Under the pieces are notes generated by a model, which worked only from the letters and a program-made list of their open reading frames with translations, was not told the origin of the DNA and made no database searches. DNA of 64,000 bases from UBA2767 sp965228625 (lineage in GTDB: Bacteria > Pseudomonadota > Alphaproteobacteria > Rhizobiales > Methyloligellaceae): positions 4,340,001 to 4,404,000 of the forward strand of contig OZ245829.1 in the NCBI GenBank assembly GCA_965228625.1, written 5' to 3'. Positions 49,280 through 58,002 of this stretch are shown here, one piece after another; within the stretch, counting starts at the first letter, position 1; every line of letters starts with the position of its first letter. The position numbers were made by a program, and so were the translations under genes.

Positions 49280-50023
49280 CTACCCACGCGGCGGCGTGCC
49301 GAGACGCTCGATGGCATCGCGCCGGAGATCCTGCGCCTGGCTGACCGTTTGCGATACGGAGGTGTAGGCGCGAACCGTCTCGATCATGCGGGTCAACTCG
49401 GCAATGGGCTGGACGTTCGATTTTTCCACGACACCCTGAAGAACCCGGACGTTTTCCGCCGCATCGGGTTGCAGGTTGGTCGTGAACAGTGTTTCGCCTT
49501 CTTTCTTCAGCGCGGCATTGTTTTCGAACTGCACCACGCGCAGCCGGCCCCTCTGTCCCTCACTTGTTGATATCGTGCCGTCGGCCGCGATCTCGATACC
49601 GGCCTCATTCGGGCCAAAGGTGATCGGTCCGCCTTCTCCCATGACCGGATAGCCCGCAGGCGAAACAAGTTGCCCGTCGGCGTTCAGTTTCAACTGCCCA
49701 TTGCGCGTGTAGCGGTCGCCGTCCGGCGTCTGGACGACCAGCCACCCGTCGCCTGAAATGGCGACGTCGAGCTCATTTCCCGATTGTTCGAAATGGCCTT
49801 CGGAGAACGACCTGTAGACCGCGCTGTCCAGAACAAAGGAGACTTTACGGTCCCGGCCGGTCAACTCGTTCATTTCCGCGATCGGCATGAGGTGCTCTTC
49901 GAACATCATGCTGCCGGCCTTGTAACCGGCGGTATTCATGTTCGCCAGATTGTTGGCCACGACGTCCATCTGTCGCCTGAGAGCGACTTGACGAGACAGT
50001 CCGATGAGTAGGGCGTTTTCCAT
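49280..50023 (-). CDS. flgF: Flagellar proximal rod protein FlgF
   Basis: 247 residues starting MENALLIGLSRQVALRRQMD with the rod signature VVANNLANMNTAGYKAGSMMFEEHLMP; ELDVAISGDGWLVVQTPDGDRYTRNGQLKLNADGQLVSPAGYPV and a C-terminal MIETVRAYTSVSQTVSQAQDLRRDAIERL follow. The frame extends far upstream into the fliL region, but homologues begin at 50023 and a sigma-54 promoter lies at 50111-50126. First gene of the operon for distal rod, ring and ring-assembly proteins. Confidence 0.96.
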   Translation of the reverse strand: MENALLIGLSRQVALRRQMDVVANNLANMNTAGYKAGSMMFEEHLMPIAEMNELTGRDRKVSFVLDSAVYRSFSEGHFEQSGNELDVAISGDGWLVVQTPDGDRYTRNGQLKLNADGQLVSPAGYPVMGEGGPITFGPNEAGIEIAADGTISTSEGQRGRLRVVQFENNAALKKEGETLFTTNLQPDAAENVRVLQGVVEKSNVQPIAELTRMIETVRAYTSVSQTVSQAQDLRRDAIERLGTPPRG

Positions 50024-50110
50024 CTTTCGCGATCCGGTTTGCGTTTGTAAGCGCACCGCCGCGACGCAATACGGATCGGACGAACGGGTCCGGAGCGGCA
50101 TCGGTTGTGT

Positions 50111-50126
50111 TGCACAGACTATGCCA
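50111..50126 (-). promoter_or_regulatory. Sigma-54 promoter for flgF-flgG-flgA-flgH
   Basis: Minus-strand TGGCATAGTCTGTGCA: TGGCA at -24 and TGCA at -12 with GG-N10-GC spacing. Leader of about 77 bases to flgF. The ftr-like palindrome is about 80 bases upstream. Confidence 0.75.
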
Positions 50127-50203
50127 CCTGGGTTTTTGTGGGATTTCAGCCGATTAGGGGTTTCAAGCTCTGGTTCGCGCCTGCCGGGGCGGCAACATCG
50201 ACC

Positions 50204-50218
50204 CGGCAAAAATTGCCG
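50204..50218. promoter_or_regulatory. FlbD ftr-like palindrome between flgF and fliL
   Basis: CGGCAAAAATTGCCG is a perfect palindrome. It is at enhancer distance from the flgF promoter but only 2 bases from the fliL sigma-54 element, so a bound activator could switch on flgF while obstructing fliL. Confidence 0.7.
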
Positions 50219-50220
50219 CC

Positions 50221-50236
50221 TGGCGCGCTTCTGGCA
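50221..50236 (+). promoter_or_regulatory. Sigma-54 promoter for fliL-fliM-DUF6468-motE
   Basis: TGGCGCGCTTCTGGCA has GG-N10-GC spacing and TGGC at -24; -12 reads TGGCA. The predicted start near 50248 lies upstream of both candidate fliL starts. Confidence 0.65.
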
Positions 50237-50335
50237 ACCATTCATTAACCAACACACCGATAAATGGATGTTGAACCGGGTTGGCGGTCGCGAGGTCGCT
50301 TTTCGCCCGTAAGGCGCTTGGTGGAGCTCAATTGG

Positions 50336-50884
50336 ATGGCAGACGAGCCCGAACAACCGGAAACCGAAGAAAAAGATGCGCCCGAAACGGCGGGTCAGAG
50401 CGGCGACGCTGACGGCGGTGAGGAAAAACAGCAAGCCAAGACGTCGAAGCTGCGTCTGAGCCCGAAGAAGATCGCCATTCTGGCCGTACCGCTTCTGGCG
50501 CTGCTTGGTGGCGGGGCGTACTTCGCCTATGGCCACTTCGAGCCTTCGCAGGACGAGTTCGTCGAGGCGCCGAGCAAGCCGAAGGTCTATTACAATCTGC
50601 CGGAAATGGTCGTGAACCTGAGTTCGCGGGAAAAGCGCGCGCAATATCTGAAACTGAAGATTTCGCTGGAGGCTCCCGACCAGAAGGTTCTCGACGCCCT
50701 CAAGCCGACCATGCCGCGCGTGATGGACATGTTTCAGCTCTACCTGCGCGAGCTTCGCAGCAGCGATCTGGAAGGTTCCGCCGGCATCTACAGGCTCAAG
50801 GAAGAACTGTTGCGTCGGGTGAATCTGGAGATACACCCGCATCGGGTTTCGCGTGTTTTGTTCAATGAAATCATCGTCCAATAG
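50336..50884 (+). CDS. fliL: Flagellar basal body-associated protein FliL
   Basis: 182 residues: an acidic N-terminal tail, one membrane helix (about 45-65) and a periplasmic FliL domain (YYNLPEMVVNLSSREKRAQYLKLKISLEA...LYLRELRSSDLEGSAGIYRLKEELLRRVNLEI...VSRVLFNEIIVQ). FliL surrounds the stator and supports motor torque. ATG 50336 with GGTGGAG upstream is chosen over ATG 50264, because the intervening segment is Arg-rich and unlike the family. It is followed by fliM after 14 bases. Confidence 0.94.
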   Translation: MADEPEQPETEEKDAPETAGQSGDADGGEEKQQAKTSKLRLSPKKIAILAVPLLALLGGGAYFAYGHFEPSQDEFVEAPSKPKVYYNLPEMVVNLSSREKRAQYLKLKISLEAPDQKVLDALKPTMPRVMDMFQLYLRELRSSDLEGSAGIYRLKEELLRRVNLEIHPHRVSRVLFNEIIVQ

Positions 50885-50898
50885 GATTGGGATCAGGC

Positions 50899-52071
50899 AT
50901 GGCTGACGATTTGGACCAAGATGCGCTGGCCGCCGAGTGGGGCGCGGCCCTGGGCGATGAGGATATCGATGGCGAGGGCGTAGAAGGTTTTGACGAGGAC
51001 GTTGCGGCGCAGTGGGCCGCGATGATCGACGACAACGATATCCAGGAAGGGGAAAAGTCCGGCGGCGAACGGGTTCTCAACCAGGATGAAATCGACAGCC
51101 TGCTCGGTTTCGACCTTGACGAACAGTCGCTCACCGACACCAGCGGCATCCGCGCGATCATCAATTCGGCCATGGTGTCGTATGAACGCCTGCCGATGCT
51201 GGAGATCGTGTTCGACCGTATGGTCCGGTTGCTGACGACCAGCCTGAGGAATTTCACGTCGGACAATGTCGAGGTTTCCCTCGACAACATCTCGACCATG
51301 CGGTTCGGAGACTATCTCAACTCGATCCCGCTGCCGGCGATGATCGCCGTCTTCAAGGCGGTCGAGTGGGAAAACAACGCCCTCATGACGGTCGACTCCA
51401 ACCTGATCTACTCGATCGTCGATGTCCTGCTCGGCGGTCGCGGCGCACCTGCCGTCCGGGTCGAGGGCCGCCCCTATACATCCATCGAAACCAATCTGAT
51501 GAAGCGCCTTATCAGCATCTTGCTCGAAGATGCGGAGCTCGCGTTTGAGCCGCTTTCGCCGGTCAAGTTCGAGCTTGAGCGGCTTGAAACCAATCCGCGT
51601 TTCGCGGCGATCGCGCGGCAGGCCAATGCCGCCGTCCTGATCAAGCTGCGCATCGACATGGAAGACCGCGGCGGGCGAATTGAGGTGCTGCTTCCTTACG
51701 CGACGCTTGAGCCCATCCGGGAGCTCCTGTTGCAGGGCTTCATGGGCGAGAAGTTCGGGCACGACAATATCTGGGAGAGCCACCTGGCGACGGAAATCTA
51801 CCAGACGAATGTCCGCCTGGAAGCGGTGCTCGACGAAATGACGCTGCCGCTGAGAAAGGTCATGGAACTGGAAGTGGGCGAAACCGTGCTCCTTAATTGC
51901 GGGCCCGATGATCCGGTGCAATTGCGCTGCGGTGGAATTCCGCTGCTCAGCGGCAGCATGGGGCGCACAGGCGGGAACATCGCCGTGCGAGTCGCGGGCG
52001 GGGTTTCAAAGCCGAAAGAGGCCCGGTCACACGAAACACCGGCTGGCGAGCCGCTGGCGGAGGCCGTCTAG
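50899..52071 (+). CDS. fliM: Flagellar motor switch protein FliM
   Basis: 390 residues. An acidic N-terminus leads to the signature VLNQDEIDSLLGFDLDEQ, and then LPMLEIVFDRMVRLLTTSLRNFTSDNVEVSLDNISTMRFGDYLNSIPLPAMIAVFKA (CheC-like domain) and a C-terminal SpoA-like domain (LEVGETVLLNCGPDDPVQLRCGGIPLLSG). In FliM the N-terminal segment binds CheY-P; here it is extended and acidic, and the usual LSQDEID reads LNQDEID. ATG 50899 is preferred to TTG 50887. FliN is not encoded adjacent. Confidence 0.95.
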   Translation: MADDLDQDALAAEWGAALGDEDIDGEGVEGFDEDVAAQWAAMIDDNDIQEGEKSGGERVLNQDEIDSLLGFDLDEQSLTDTSGIRAIINSAMVSYERLPMLEIVFDRMVRLLTTSLRNFTSDNVEVSLDNISTMRFGDYLNSIPLPAMIAVFKAVEWENNALMTVDSNLIYSIVDVLLGGRGAPAVRVEGRPYTSIETNLMKRLISILLEDAELAFEPLSPVKFELERLETNPRFAAIARQANAAVLIKLRIDMEDRGGRIEVLLPYATLEPIRELLLQGFMGEKFGHDNIWESHLATEIYQTNVRLEAVLDEMTLPLRKVMELEVGETVLLNCGPDDPVQLRCGGIPLLSGSMGRTGGNIAVRVAGGVSKPKEARSHETPAGEPLAEAV

Positions 52072-52072
52072 A

Positions 52073-52558
52073 ATGGGCGGGTCGTTGCTGGGCATCATGA
52101 TCGAACTGCTCGTCGCGGTGTTGCTGGCCGTGACGATCGCCTATTGCATCCTGGTGAACAGAAAGCTGGTGCAATTGCGCTCCGACCAGTCCGAACTGAA
52201 GACCATCGTGCGCGAACTCCATGTCGCGACCAACCAGGCCGAGCACGCGATCGCCGGCCTGCGGCAGGGTGCCCAGAACGCAGACCGCTCGCTCGCACAG
52301 CAGATCGAACGGGTGCGCGAACTTGACGAACAGATCAGAACCAATGTCGAGAAGGGTGAAGCGCTGCTGCTGAAGCTGTCCGCCGTGACGCGCGGACAGC
52401 CCGCACGCGCACCTGAAAGCGCCGGTGCCGCGCAAAACCCGCCGGCGAGCCAACCCATCCGCCACAGTCAGGTCGGGATCGGCCTTCTCAACGCGCAACG
52501 GCGCGGCGAAGCGACGCCGCAGCCCGGAACGCGGCACGGGACCGGGAAGGCCGCCTGA
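52073..52558 (+). CDS. DUF6468-like membrane protein of the fliLM operon
   Basis: 161 residues: one N-terminal membrane helix (about 6-28; MIELLVAVLLAVTIAYCILV), then a coiled coil (KLVQLRSDQSELKTIVRELHVATNQAEHAIAGLRQGAQNADRSLAQQIERVRELDEQI) and a disordered Pro/Gly-rich tail. The layout and the place between fliM and motE fit the DUF6468 family seen in alphaproteobacterial flagellar operons; the function is unknown. It starts 1 base after the fliM stop and overlaps the next start. Confidence 0.7.
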   Translation: MGGSLLGIMIELLVAVLLAVTIAYCILVNRKLVQLRSDQSELKTIVRELHVATNQAEHAIAGLRQGAQNADRSLAQQIERVRELDEQIRTNVEKGEALLLKLSAVTRGQPARAPESAGAAQNPPASQPIRHSQVGIGLLNAQRRGEATPQPGTRHGTGKAA

Positions 52559-53370
52559 TGGACAATGTGCGGATACTCCCGTTGCTGGTCTTCGCCGGTC
52601 TTTGCCTGCTGATATTGAAGTCGGTTGGGTTGTTGTTCAGCGGCGGTTACGTGTTGTCCGGCGCCGCGCCGGCGGTCGCGCAGAACGCTGCCGACGCGCG
52701 GCCGGCGGCAGACGAAAGCGATCCGGGCACGCCCGCCGAAGAAGGGGCGGCGGCGCAAACGCCTCCTGCGAGCGAGCAGGCGGGCAATGAAAGCACGCAA
52801 GAGGCAGCGACGCCCGAGGCCGCCGATGCGTCCGCCTCGCAGGATGCCGAGCCAAAGCCGGCGCGGGATAGGGCGGATACGTCGACCAAGGACGTCGCCG
52901 GGCCGGTTCTCGATCCCGCCAGCCGCAAGACGAAAGCGGAGCGGGCGATTCTCGAAGGCCTGGCGAACCGGCGCAAAACGCTCGACAAGCGCGCGCGCGA
53001 GCTCGAGCTGCGGGAAAACCTGCTCAAGGCGGCGCAGAAGCGCGTCGAAGCGAAGATTGCCGAGCTCAAGGTGATCGAATCCCGGATCGAAGGTGAGCTC
53101 AAGAAGCGCGACGACGGCCGGAAGGCGGAATATCAACGGCTCGTGCAGATGTACTCCAACATGAAGCCGAAGGACGCGGCGCGCATTTTCGACAGGCTGG
53201 ACATGAATGTCCTGACCGGGCTTGTCCGGAACATGAAACCGCGCGTGATGTCAGCGATCCTGGCGGCCATGAAGCCGGCCGCGGCCGAGCGTCTGACGCT
53301 CGAAATCGCGCACTCTGGCCGGCGCGTCACGCCGTCGCCGGACACGCTGCCCAAGATCTCCGGCCGCTAG
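52558..53370 (+). CDS. motE: MotE family flagellar protein (MgtE N-terminal-like domain)
   Basis: 270 residues: a membrane or signal helix (about 6-28), an Ala/Glu/Pro-rich spacer, a coiled coil (TKAERAILEGLANRRKTLDKRARELELRENLLKAAQKRVEAKIAELKVIESRIEGELKKR) and a C-terminal MgtE_N-like helical domain (YQRLVQMYSNMKPKDAARIFDRLDMNVLTGLVRNMKPRVMSAILAAMKPAAAERLTLEI). In Sinorhizobium MotE is a periplasmic chaperone for MotC. motC is not in the window. It overlaps the upstream gene by 1 base. Confidence 0.85.
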   Translation: MDNVRILPLLVFAGLCLLILKSVGLLFSGGYVLSGAAPAVAQNAADARPAADESDPGTPAEEGAAAQTPPASEQAGNESTQEAATPEAADASASQDAEPKPARDRADTSTKDVAGPVLDPASRKTKAERAILEGLANRRKTLDKRARELELRENLLKAAQKRVEAKIAELKVIESRIEGELKKRDDGRKAEYQRLVQMYSNMKPKDAARIFDRLDMNVLTGLVRNMKPRVMSAILAAMKPAAAERLTLEIAHSGRRVTPSPDTLPKISGR

Positions 53371-53432
53371 GCAGGTCGGCCACGCGAGGCCGGACTGAAG
53401 TGCGCGAGAACCCCCATCGGATACAACCAATC

Positions 53433-53447
53433 TTAAGGGGACTTTAA
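53433..53447. promoter_or_regulatory. CtrA box upstream of the large TPR gene
   Basis: TTAAGGGGACTTTAA is a full TTAA-N7-TTAA match in the 177 bases between motE and the TPR gene, 101 bases before its ATG. It shows that the TPR gene has its own promoter within the CtrA tier. Confidence 0.75.
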
Positions 53448-53547
53448 CTGTTTTTTTACTAGCCTGAGGGGCCGGACCATCCGGCGGATTTCGGACGTCT
53501 TTTCAATCAAGTACGCGCGTTTGGAAAAGCGGCGTTTGGGTTGCGAG

Positions 53548-56500
53548 ATGACGGACAGGCTGAGCGAAGACGACGCGGGTACACGCGACTCGGGATCGCG
53601 CAGGATCAACCTCCTGTGGATCCTGGAGTATTCCGCATGGCTGATCGTCATTTTTTCGCTTGCCGCGATCTTCCTTCTTGCGGCGATCAACCCGGTCCTT
53701 GCCGATATCAGCGGCAAGGTGCGCTCCAGCAAGGAGGCGGGGTTCGCCCGGATCGTGATCGGCTTTTCCGAACTGCCGGGATTTCAGGAAGAGCTGAACT
53801 CCGGCATCCTCGTGCTCTCGTTTGACGAACCGGTGGAAGTGGACGCGACCAGCGTCCTTGAGACAATTCCTGAATATGTCGGTCTGGTGCGGCGCGATCC
53901 CGACGGCAAGGCGCTCCGGTTTGCGCTGAAGCGCTCTTACCAGGTGAACATCATGGAGGCGGGGACGGAACTCTTCGTCGATCTTCTTCCGCCCGAGTGG
54001 AAGGGCCTGCCGCCGCCCCTGCCAGTCGCGACCTTGAAGGCGCTCTCGCAGAAGGCCGTTGAGGCCGAGCGCCGGGCCGCCGAAGAAGCGGCGCAGCGCA
54101 AAGCGGCAAAGACTCCCTACAAGGTGGAAGTCAGGGTCGCGCGCCATCCGACCTTCACACGCCTGGTTTTCGACTGGAATAAGTTCGTCACCGTCAACCT
54201 CACCCGTGACGGCCGGAAAGTCCTTCTGAAGTTCAACAAGTCCGCACCCGTCGATTTCTCGCAGCTCAGAGCGGATCCGCCGAAATTCCTCCATGAAGCA
54301 GGATCACGGGTCACCGAAGACGGCATGTTCGTCAACCTGGTCATCGATGAAGATGTGGGTGTCCGCGGCTTTCGGGAAGGGTTGACCTACGTCGTCGACC
54401 TGACCGGCGTGGACGCAGCGGCGACGTCCGCCGCGCTTTCGGTGTCGGACAAGATCGCGAAGAGCACGGCATCGGGCAACGGCACCGACGCAGCATCCGG
54501 GCGCCGGTCGGAGGTGACCGTTTTCAGCGGCAAGCGAACGCGGCGGGGTCAGGAGATTGGCGCGGACCAGGGCGGGCGTAACGCGTCCGTCACGACACGC
54601 GACATCGATCCGGCCGTTCTTTCCGGCGCATCGTTTGCAAACGACGAGCCCGTCAGCCCGGATGTTCCGAAAGACTCCCCTACGGCGCAGGATGAAAGTC
54701 GAGAACCGGCGACAATCACGGCCACCCAATCCAATTCAGGTTCCACCATCCATTCTGGAGAAAGCGCCGGCGCGGGTGTGTCCGCAGGTGTGGGCGCGCC
54801 GTCCTCCGACGCCACAAGCGCAAACCGTGCGGGCGAAAGTCTGCGGTTCACGTTTCAGTTCGACAAACCCGTAGCGGCGGCGGTTTTTCGGCGCGGACGT
54901 GATCTCTGGGCGGTCTTCGACAGCGGGGCACCCCTCGATCTTGCTGGGCTCGATACGCAAAAGGGCGGCATTCTGAAGGATGTCTCCCAGGTCCGGTTTG
55001 GCGATGCGCAATACATTCGCATGACGTTTGGACAACCGCAGCTTGCCCACGTCGCTCACTCGAACAATGGGTGGCATCTGACGGTGGGCGACATGGCAAC
55101 GGGCAAGACCACCGCATTGCATCTCAGCCGCGCGCTGCGCAAGGACAAACGATCGCTGATAAAGGTGGCGATGAAAGACTTCGGCCGCGTCCACTGGCTG
55201 AACGATCCGGAGGTCGGCGACCGCCTTGCCGTGGTGACGGCGTTGCCGCCGCAGCGGCATGTCGCCAAGCCGCATGAGCTGGTGGATTTCGAAGCCTTGC
55301 CGACTGCGCACGGCATCGCCATCCGGCCGCACAGCGACGACATTGCCGTACGCCTCTATCTCGATGAGGTGCTGATCACGCGCAAGGACGGCTTGACCCT
55401 GTCCGCGGGAAACGTCAACCAATACGTGGCCGGCAAGAAGCCGCTCCGCAACACCGCGCGCGCCGGATACATCAACTTCAACCGCTGGCGCATCGCGTCG
55501 CCCGGAAAACTGTCCGAGACAATTCACGACATGCAGCGCGAGATCGCGCATGCGGCGCGGGATCAGATGAATGCGAAACGCTTCGATCTGGCGACGCTGT
55601 ACACCGCGAACGGTTTCCATCCGGAGGCGTCCGGCCTTCTGAACCGCATGGCAAGCGCGGACCCGGAGATTGAAAGCGATCCCGCATATCGGGCCTTGCG
55701 CGGGGCGACGCGTGCATCAATGGGTCGCGTCGGGGAGGCCCGGAAGGATTTCGAAGTGCACGCATTGGCGAACGATATCGATGCGTCACTCTGGCGGGGA
55801 TTGATTGCATCGAAGGAGCAGAACTGGAGCGAGGCGCTATACCAGCTCCGCGAGGGATATGACGCACTGAATGCCTATCCGGACGACGTGAAGGCGCGCT
55901 TCCGCCTCGCGGCCGTGCGTGCGGCGCTCGAGTCCGGCAAGCTCACCCGCGCTGCGGAGGACCTCAACGCGATGCCGCGCGACAACCTGCCGGTGACGAT
56001 CAAGGCCGAGTTCGACCTGTTGAGCGGACGCTATCTCGATCGTATCGGCCGGAAGGAGGAGGCGCGCGAGGCGTATGCGACCGCCTTGAAGAGCGATGTG
56101 GGGCATGTCGTCGCCGAGGCGCGGTTGCACGCGACCGTGCTCGATCTGCAGAGCGGTACGATCAAGGTCGACGAGGCTCTCAAGACCCTGGAGGGTCTGC
56201 AGCTTTTCTGGCGCGGCGATGACATCGAGCTGCGCACGCTCCGGGTGCTGACGGATCTCTACGTAAGGGAAAAGCGCTATCGCGACGCGTTCACCATGAT
56301 GCGCAACAGCATCGAGGCGTTTCCCGATCGCAAGCTGGCGCTGCATATCCAGGATGACATGAAGCAGGTCTTCAAGAACCTGTTCCTGCACGGCGAGAGC
56401 GATCGGATGGACGCCGTCAAATCGCTGAGCCTGTTCTACGACTACCGCGAGCTGACGCCGGTCGGCCGGTTGGGCGATGAGATGATCCGGGGTCTCGCCG

Positions 56501-57201
56501 ACCGCCTGGTCTCGGTGGATCTTCTCGATCAGGCCAGTGAGCTGCTGGACCACCAGGTGCACAAACGGCTGAAAGGCGCAGCCCGCGCGCAGGTCGCGAC
56601 GCGGCTGGCCATGGTGCATCTCATGAACCACAAACCCGACCTCGCGCTGCGTGTGATCCGTCAGACGCGTCAGGCCGGATTGCCGGAGGAGATGCAGCAC
56701 AGCCGGAACCTGCTCGAGGCGCGGGCGCTTGGTGAGCTTGGCCGGGCCGCCGCGGCGGTCGAGATCCTCAACACCATGGACGGGGACAATGTCGAACGGC
56801 TGAAAGCCGACGCGTATTGGTCGGCGCAGCAGTGGAAAGACGCAGGCATGCAGCTCGAGAAGATGCTCGGGGGGCGCTGGCGTGAGCCTGAGCCGCTGAA
56901 CGAGCAGGACCGGTTCGATGTCCTGCGCGCGGCAATCGCCTATTCACTCGCGGACGATCAGTTCGCGCTCGACCGCATGCGCAAGAAGTACTACCCGAAG
57001 CTGGTCAAGACCGCCGACGCGGATTCCTTCCTCGTCGTGACCCGACCGGTCAAACAAAAGGACGTGGCGTTTCGCAACCTGGCCAAGGAAATCGCGGCGA
57101 TCGACACGCTCGACGCCTTTATGAAAGAGTTCCGCGCCCGCTACGACACGAAGCCCAAGCCAAAGACCAGCGCGACCGCACCGGGCGGACAGGCTGGCTA
57201 G
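53548..57201 (+). CDS. Large TPR membrane protein of the flagellar locus, function unknown
   Basis: 1217 residues. One membrane helix (about 21-47) places the rest in the periplasm. Two related beta-rich segments follow (about 115-255 VEVRVARHPTFTRLVFDWNKFVTVNLTRDGRKVLLKF; about 430-510 LRFTFQFDKPVAAAVFRRGRDLWAVFDSGAP), separated by a disordered Ser/Thr-rich linker. About 640-1170 is helical with TPR-like units (DLATLYTANGFHPEASGLLNRM; RFRLAAVRAALESGKLTRAAEDLNAM). Proteins of this layout sit between fliM and fliP in other alphaproteobacteria. A CtrA box upstream and its position suggest a basal-body or stator-associated scaffold. The start could be TTG 53521. Confidence 0.75.
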   Translation: MTDRLSEDDAGTRDSGSRRINLLWILEYSAWLIVIFSLAAIFLLAAINPVLADISGKVRSSKEAGFARIVIGFSELPGFQEELNSGILVLSFDEPVEVDATSVLETIPEYVGLVRRDPDGKALRFALKRSYQVNIMEAGTELFVDLLPPEWKGLPPPLPVATLKALSQKAVEAERRAAEEAAQRKAAKTPYKVEVRVARHPTFTRLVFDWNKFVTVNLTRDGRKVLLKFNKSAPVDFSQLRADPPKFLHEAGSRVTEDGMFVNLVIDEDVGVRGFREGLTYVVDLTGVDAAATSAALSVSDKIAKSTASGNGTDAASGRRSEVTVFSGKRTRRGQEIGADQGGRNASVTTRDIDPAVLSGASFANDEPVSPDVPKDSPTAQDESREPATITATQSNSGSTIHSGESAGAGVSAGVGAPSSDATSANRAGESLRFTFQFDKPVAAAVFRRGRDLWAVFDSGAPLDLAGLDTQKGGILKDVSQVRFGDAQYIRMTFGQPQLAHVAHSNNGWHLTVGDMATGKTTALHLSRALRKDKRSLIKVAMKDFGRVHWLNDPEVGDRLAVVTALPPQRHVAKPHELVDFEALPTAHGIAIRPHSDDIAVRLYLDEVLITRKDGLTLSAGNVNQYVAGKKPLRNTARAGYINFNRWRIASPGKLSETIHDMQREIAHAARDQMNAKRFDLATLYTANGFHPEASGLLNRMASADPEIESDPAYRALRGATRASMGRVGEARKDFEVHALANDIDASLWRGLIASKEQNWSEALYQLREGYDALNAYPDDVKARFRLAAVRAALESGKLTRAAEDLNAMPRDNLPVTIKAEFDLLSGRYLDRIGRKEEAREAYATALKSDVGHVVAEARLHATVLDLQSGTIKVDEALKTLEGLQLFWRGDDIELRTLRVLTDLYVREKRYRDAFTMMRNSIEAFPDRKLALHIQDDMKQVFKNLFLHGESDRMDAVKSLSLFYDYRELTPVGRLGDEMIRGLADRLVSVDLLDQASELLDHQVHKRLKGAARAQVATRLAMVHLMNHKPDLALRVIRQTRQAGLPEEMQHSRNLLEARALGELGRAAAAVEILNTMDGDNVERLKADAYWSAQQWKDAGMQLEKMLGGRWREPEPLNEQDRFDVLRAAIAYSLADDQFALDRMRKKYYPKLVKTADADSFLVVTRPVKQKDVAFRNLAKEIAAIDTLDAFMKEFRARYDTKPKPKTSATAPGGQAG

Positions 57202-57212
57202 AGCCTTGGCAA

Positions 57213-57229
57213 TCCGACGCGAAGGGCGT
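57213..57229. repeat. Hairpin between the convergent TPR and fliP genes
   Basis: CGACGC pairs with GCGTCG around a short GA-rich loop in the 30-base intergenic space. It has no T run; a weak bidirectional terminator is possible. Confidence 0.35.
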
Positions 57230-57231
57230 CG

Positions 57232-58002
57232 TCAGTTCGCGTAGCTCTGCACAAGGCTGCCCGCGACGAGATGCCATCCATCGACAAGCACGAAGAAGAT
57301 CAGCTTGAAGGGGAGGGAAATGATGATGGGCGGCAGCATCATCATGCCCATCGACATCAGCACCGATGCGACGACCATGTCGATCACGATGAACGGGACG
57401 AACAGCAGGAAGCCGATTTCGAAGGCGCGTTTGAGTTCGGAGATCATGAACGCCGGAACCAGAACGCGCAGGGAGATGTCTTCCGGGTTTTCCGGCTTGT
57501 CCTCTCCGGCTAGATCGACGAACAGACCCAGGTCCTTCTCCCGCACATGGGACAGCATGAACAGGCGGATCGGCTTGGCGGCCCGTTCGAACGCCTCGTC
57601 GAGCTCGATCTGATCCTCGATCAGGGGCTTGATGCCGGCGTCGTAGGACTGCTGGAAAACGGGCGCCATGACGAAAGCGGTGAGAAACAGCGCGAGTGAG
57701 ATCACGACCGCGTTCGGCGGCGACTGCTGCACGCCGATGGCCGTTCGCAACAGGGAGAGAACCACGACGATCCGCGTGAATGAGGTGACCATCACGAGGA
57801 TCGACGGCGCCAGGCTGAGAATGGTGATCAGCGCGATCATTTGAATCGCGCGTTCGGTGACGCCGGCACCTTCGCCGAAGCCGATTGTCACGTTCTGGGC
57901 AATCGCGGGGCTGGCGAAAGCCAGCAATGCAATGGCCGCTGCGGGAAGCAGTATCGCTGCGATGCGAGAGGGCGTGCGGTAAAGCCTATGGGTCTTTGTC
58001 AT
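57232..58002 (-). CDS. fliP: Flagellar type III export protein FliP
   Basis: 256 residues with a cleavable signal sequence (about 9-34) and four helices. Signatures: ITILSLAPSILVMVTSFTRIVVVLSLLRTAIGVQQSPPNAVVISLALFLTAFVM, IRLFMLSHVREKDL, LVPAFMISELKRAFEIGFLLFVPFIVIDMVVASVLMSMGMMMLPP and LVDGWHLVAGSLVQSY. FliP5-FliQ4-FliR1 form the export gate; fliQ and fliR are in the neighbouring plus-strand operon. ATG 58002 lies inside the end of fliO (17-base overlap), so translation is coupled. Confidence 0.96.
   Translation of the reverse strand: MTKTHRLYRTPSRIAAILLPAAAIALLAFASPAIAQNVTIGFGEGAGVTERAIQMIALITILSLAPSILVMVTSFTRIVVVLSLLRTAIGVQQSPPNAVVISLALFLTAFVMAPVFQQSYDAGIKPLIEDQIELDEAFERAAKPIRLFMLSHVREKDLGLFVDLAGEDKPENPEDISLRVLVPAFMISELKRAFEIGFLLFVPFIVIDMVVASVLMSMGMMMLPPIIISLPFKLIFFVLVDGWHLVAGSLVQSYAN

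Larger units (their letters stand above)
50024..50335. other. 312-base divergent flgF/fliL regulatory region
   Basis: Contains, in order, a minus-strand sigma-54 element for flgF (50111-50126), an ftr-like palindrome (50204-50218) and a plus-strand sigma-54 element for fliL (50221-50236), then a single TTAACC (50245). An in-frame extension of fliL starts at 50264 but has no ribosome binding site. Confidence 0.75.

Noticed and set aside
50264..50335. Earlier fliL start adding 24 residues
   Set aside because: No Shine-Dalgarno, arginine-rich sequence unlike FliL; 50336 has GGTGGAG and begins like homologues.
50024..50881. Long N-terminal extension of flgF
   Set aside because: It would cover fliL on the other strand, while homologous FlgF begins at 50023 and a sigma-54 promoter lies inside the extension.
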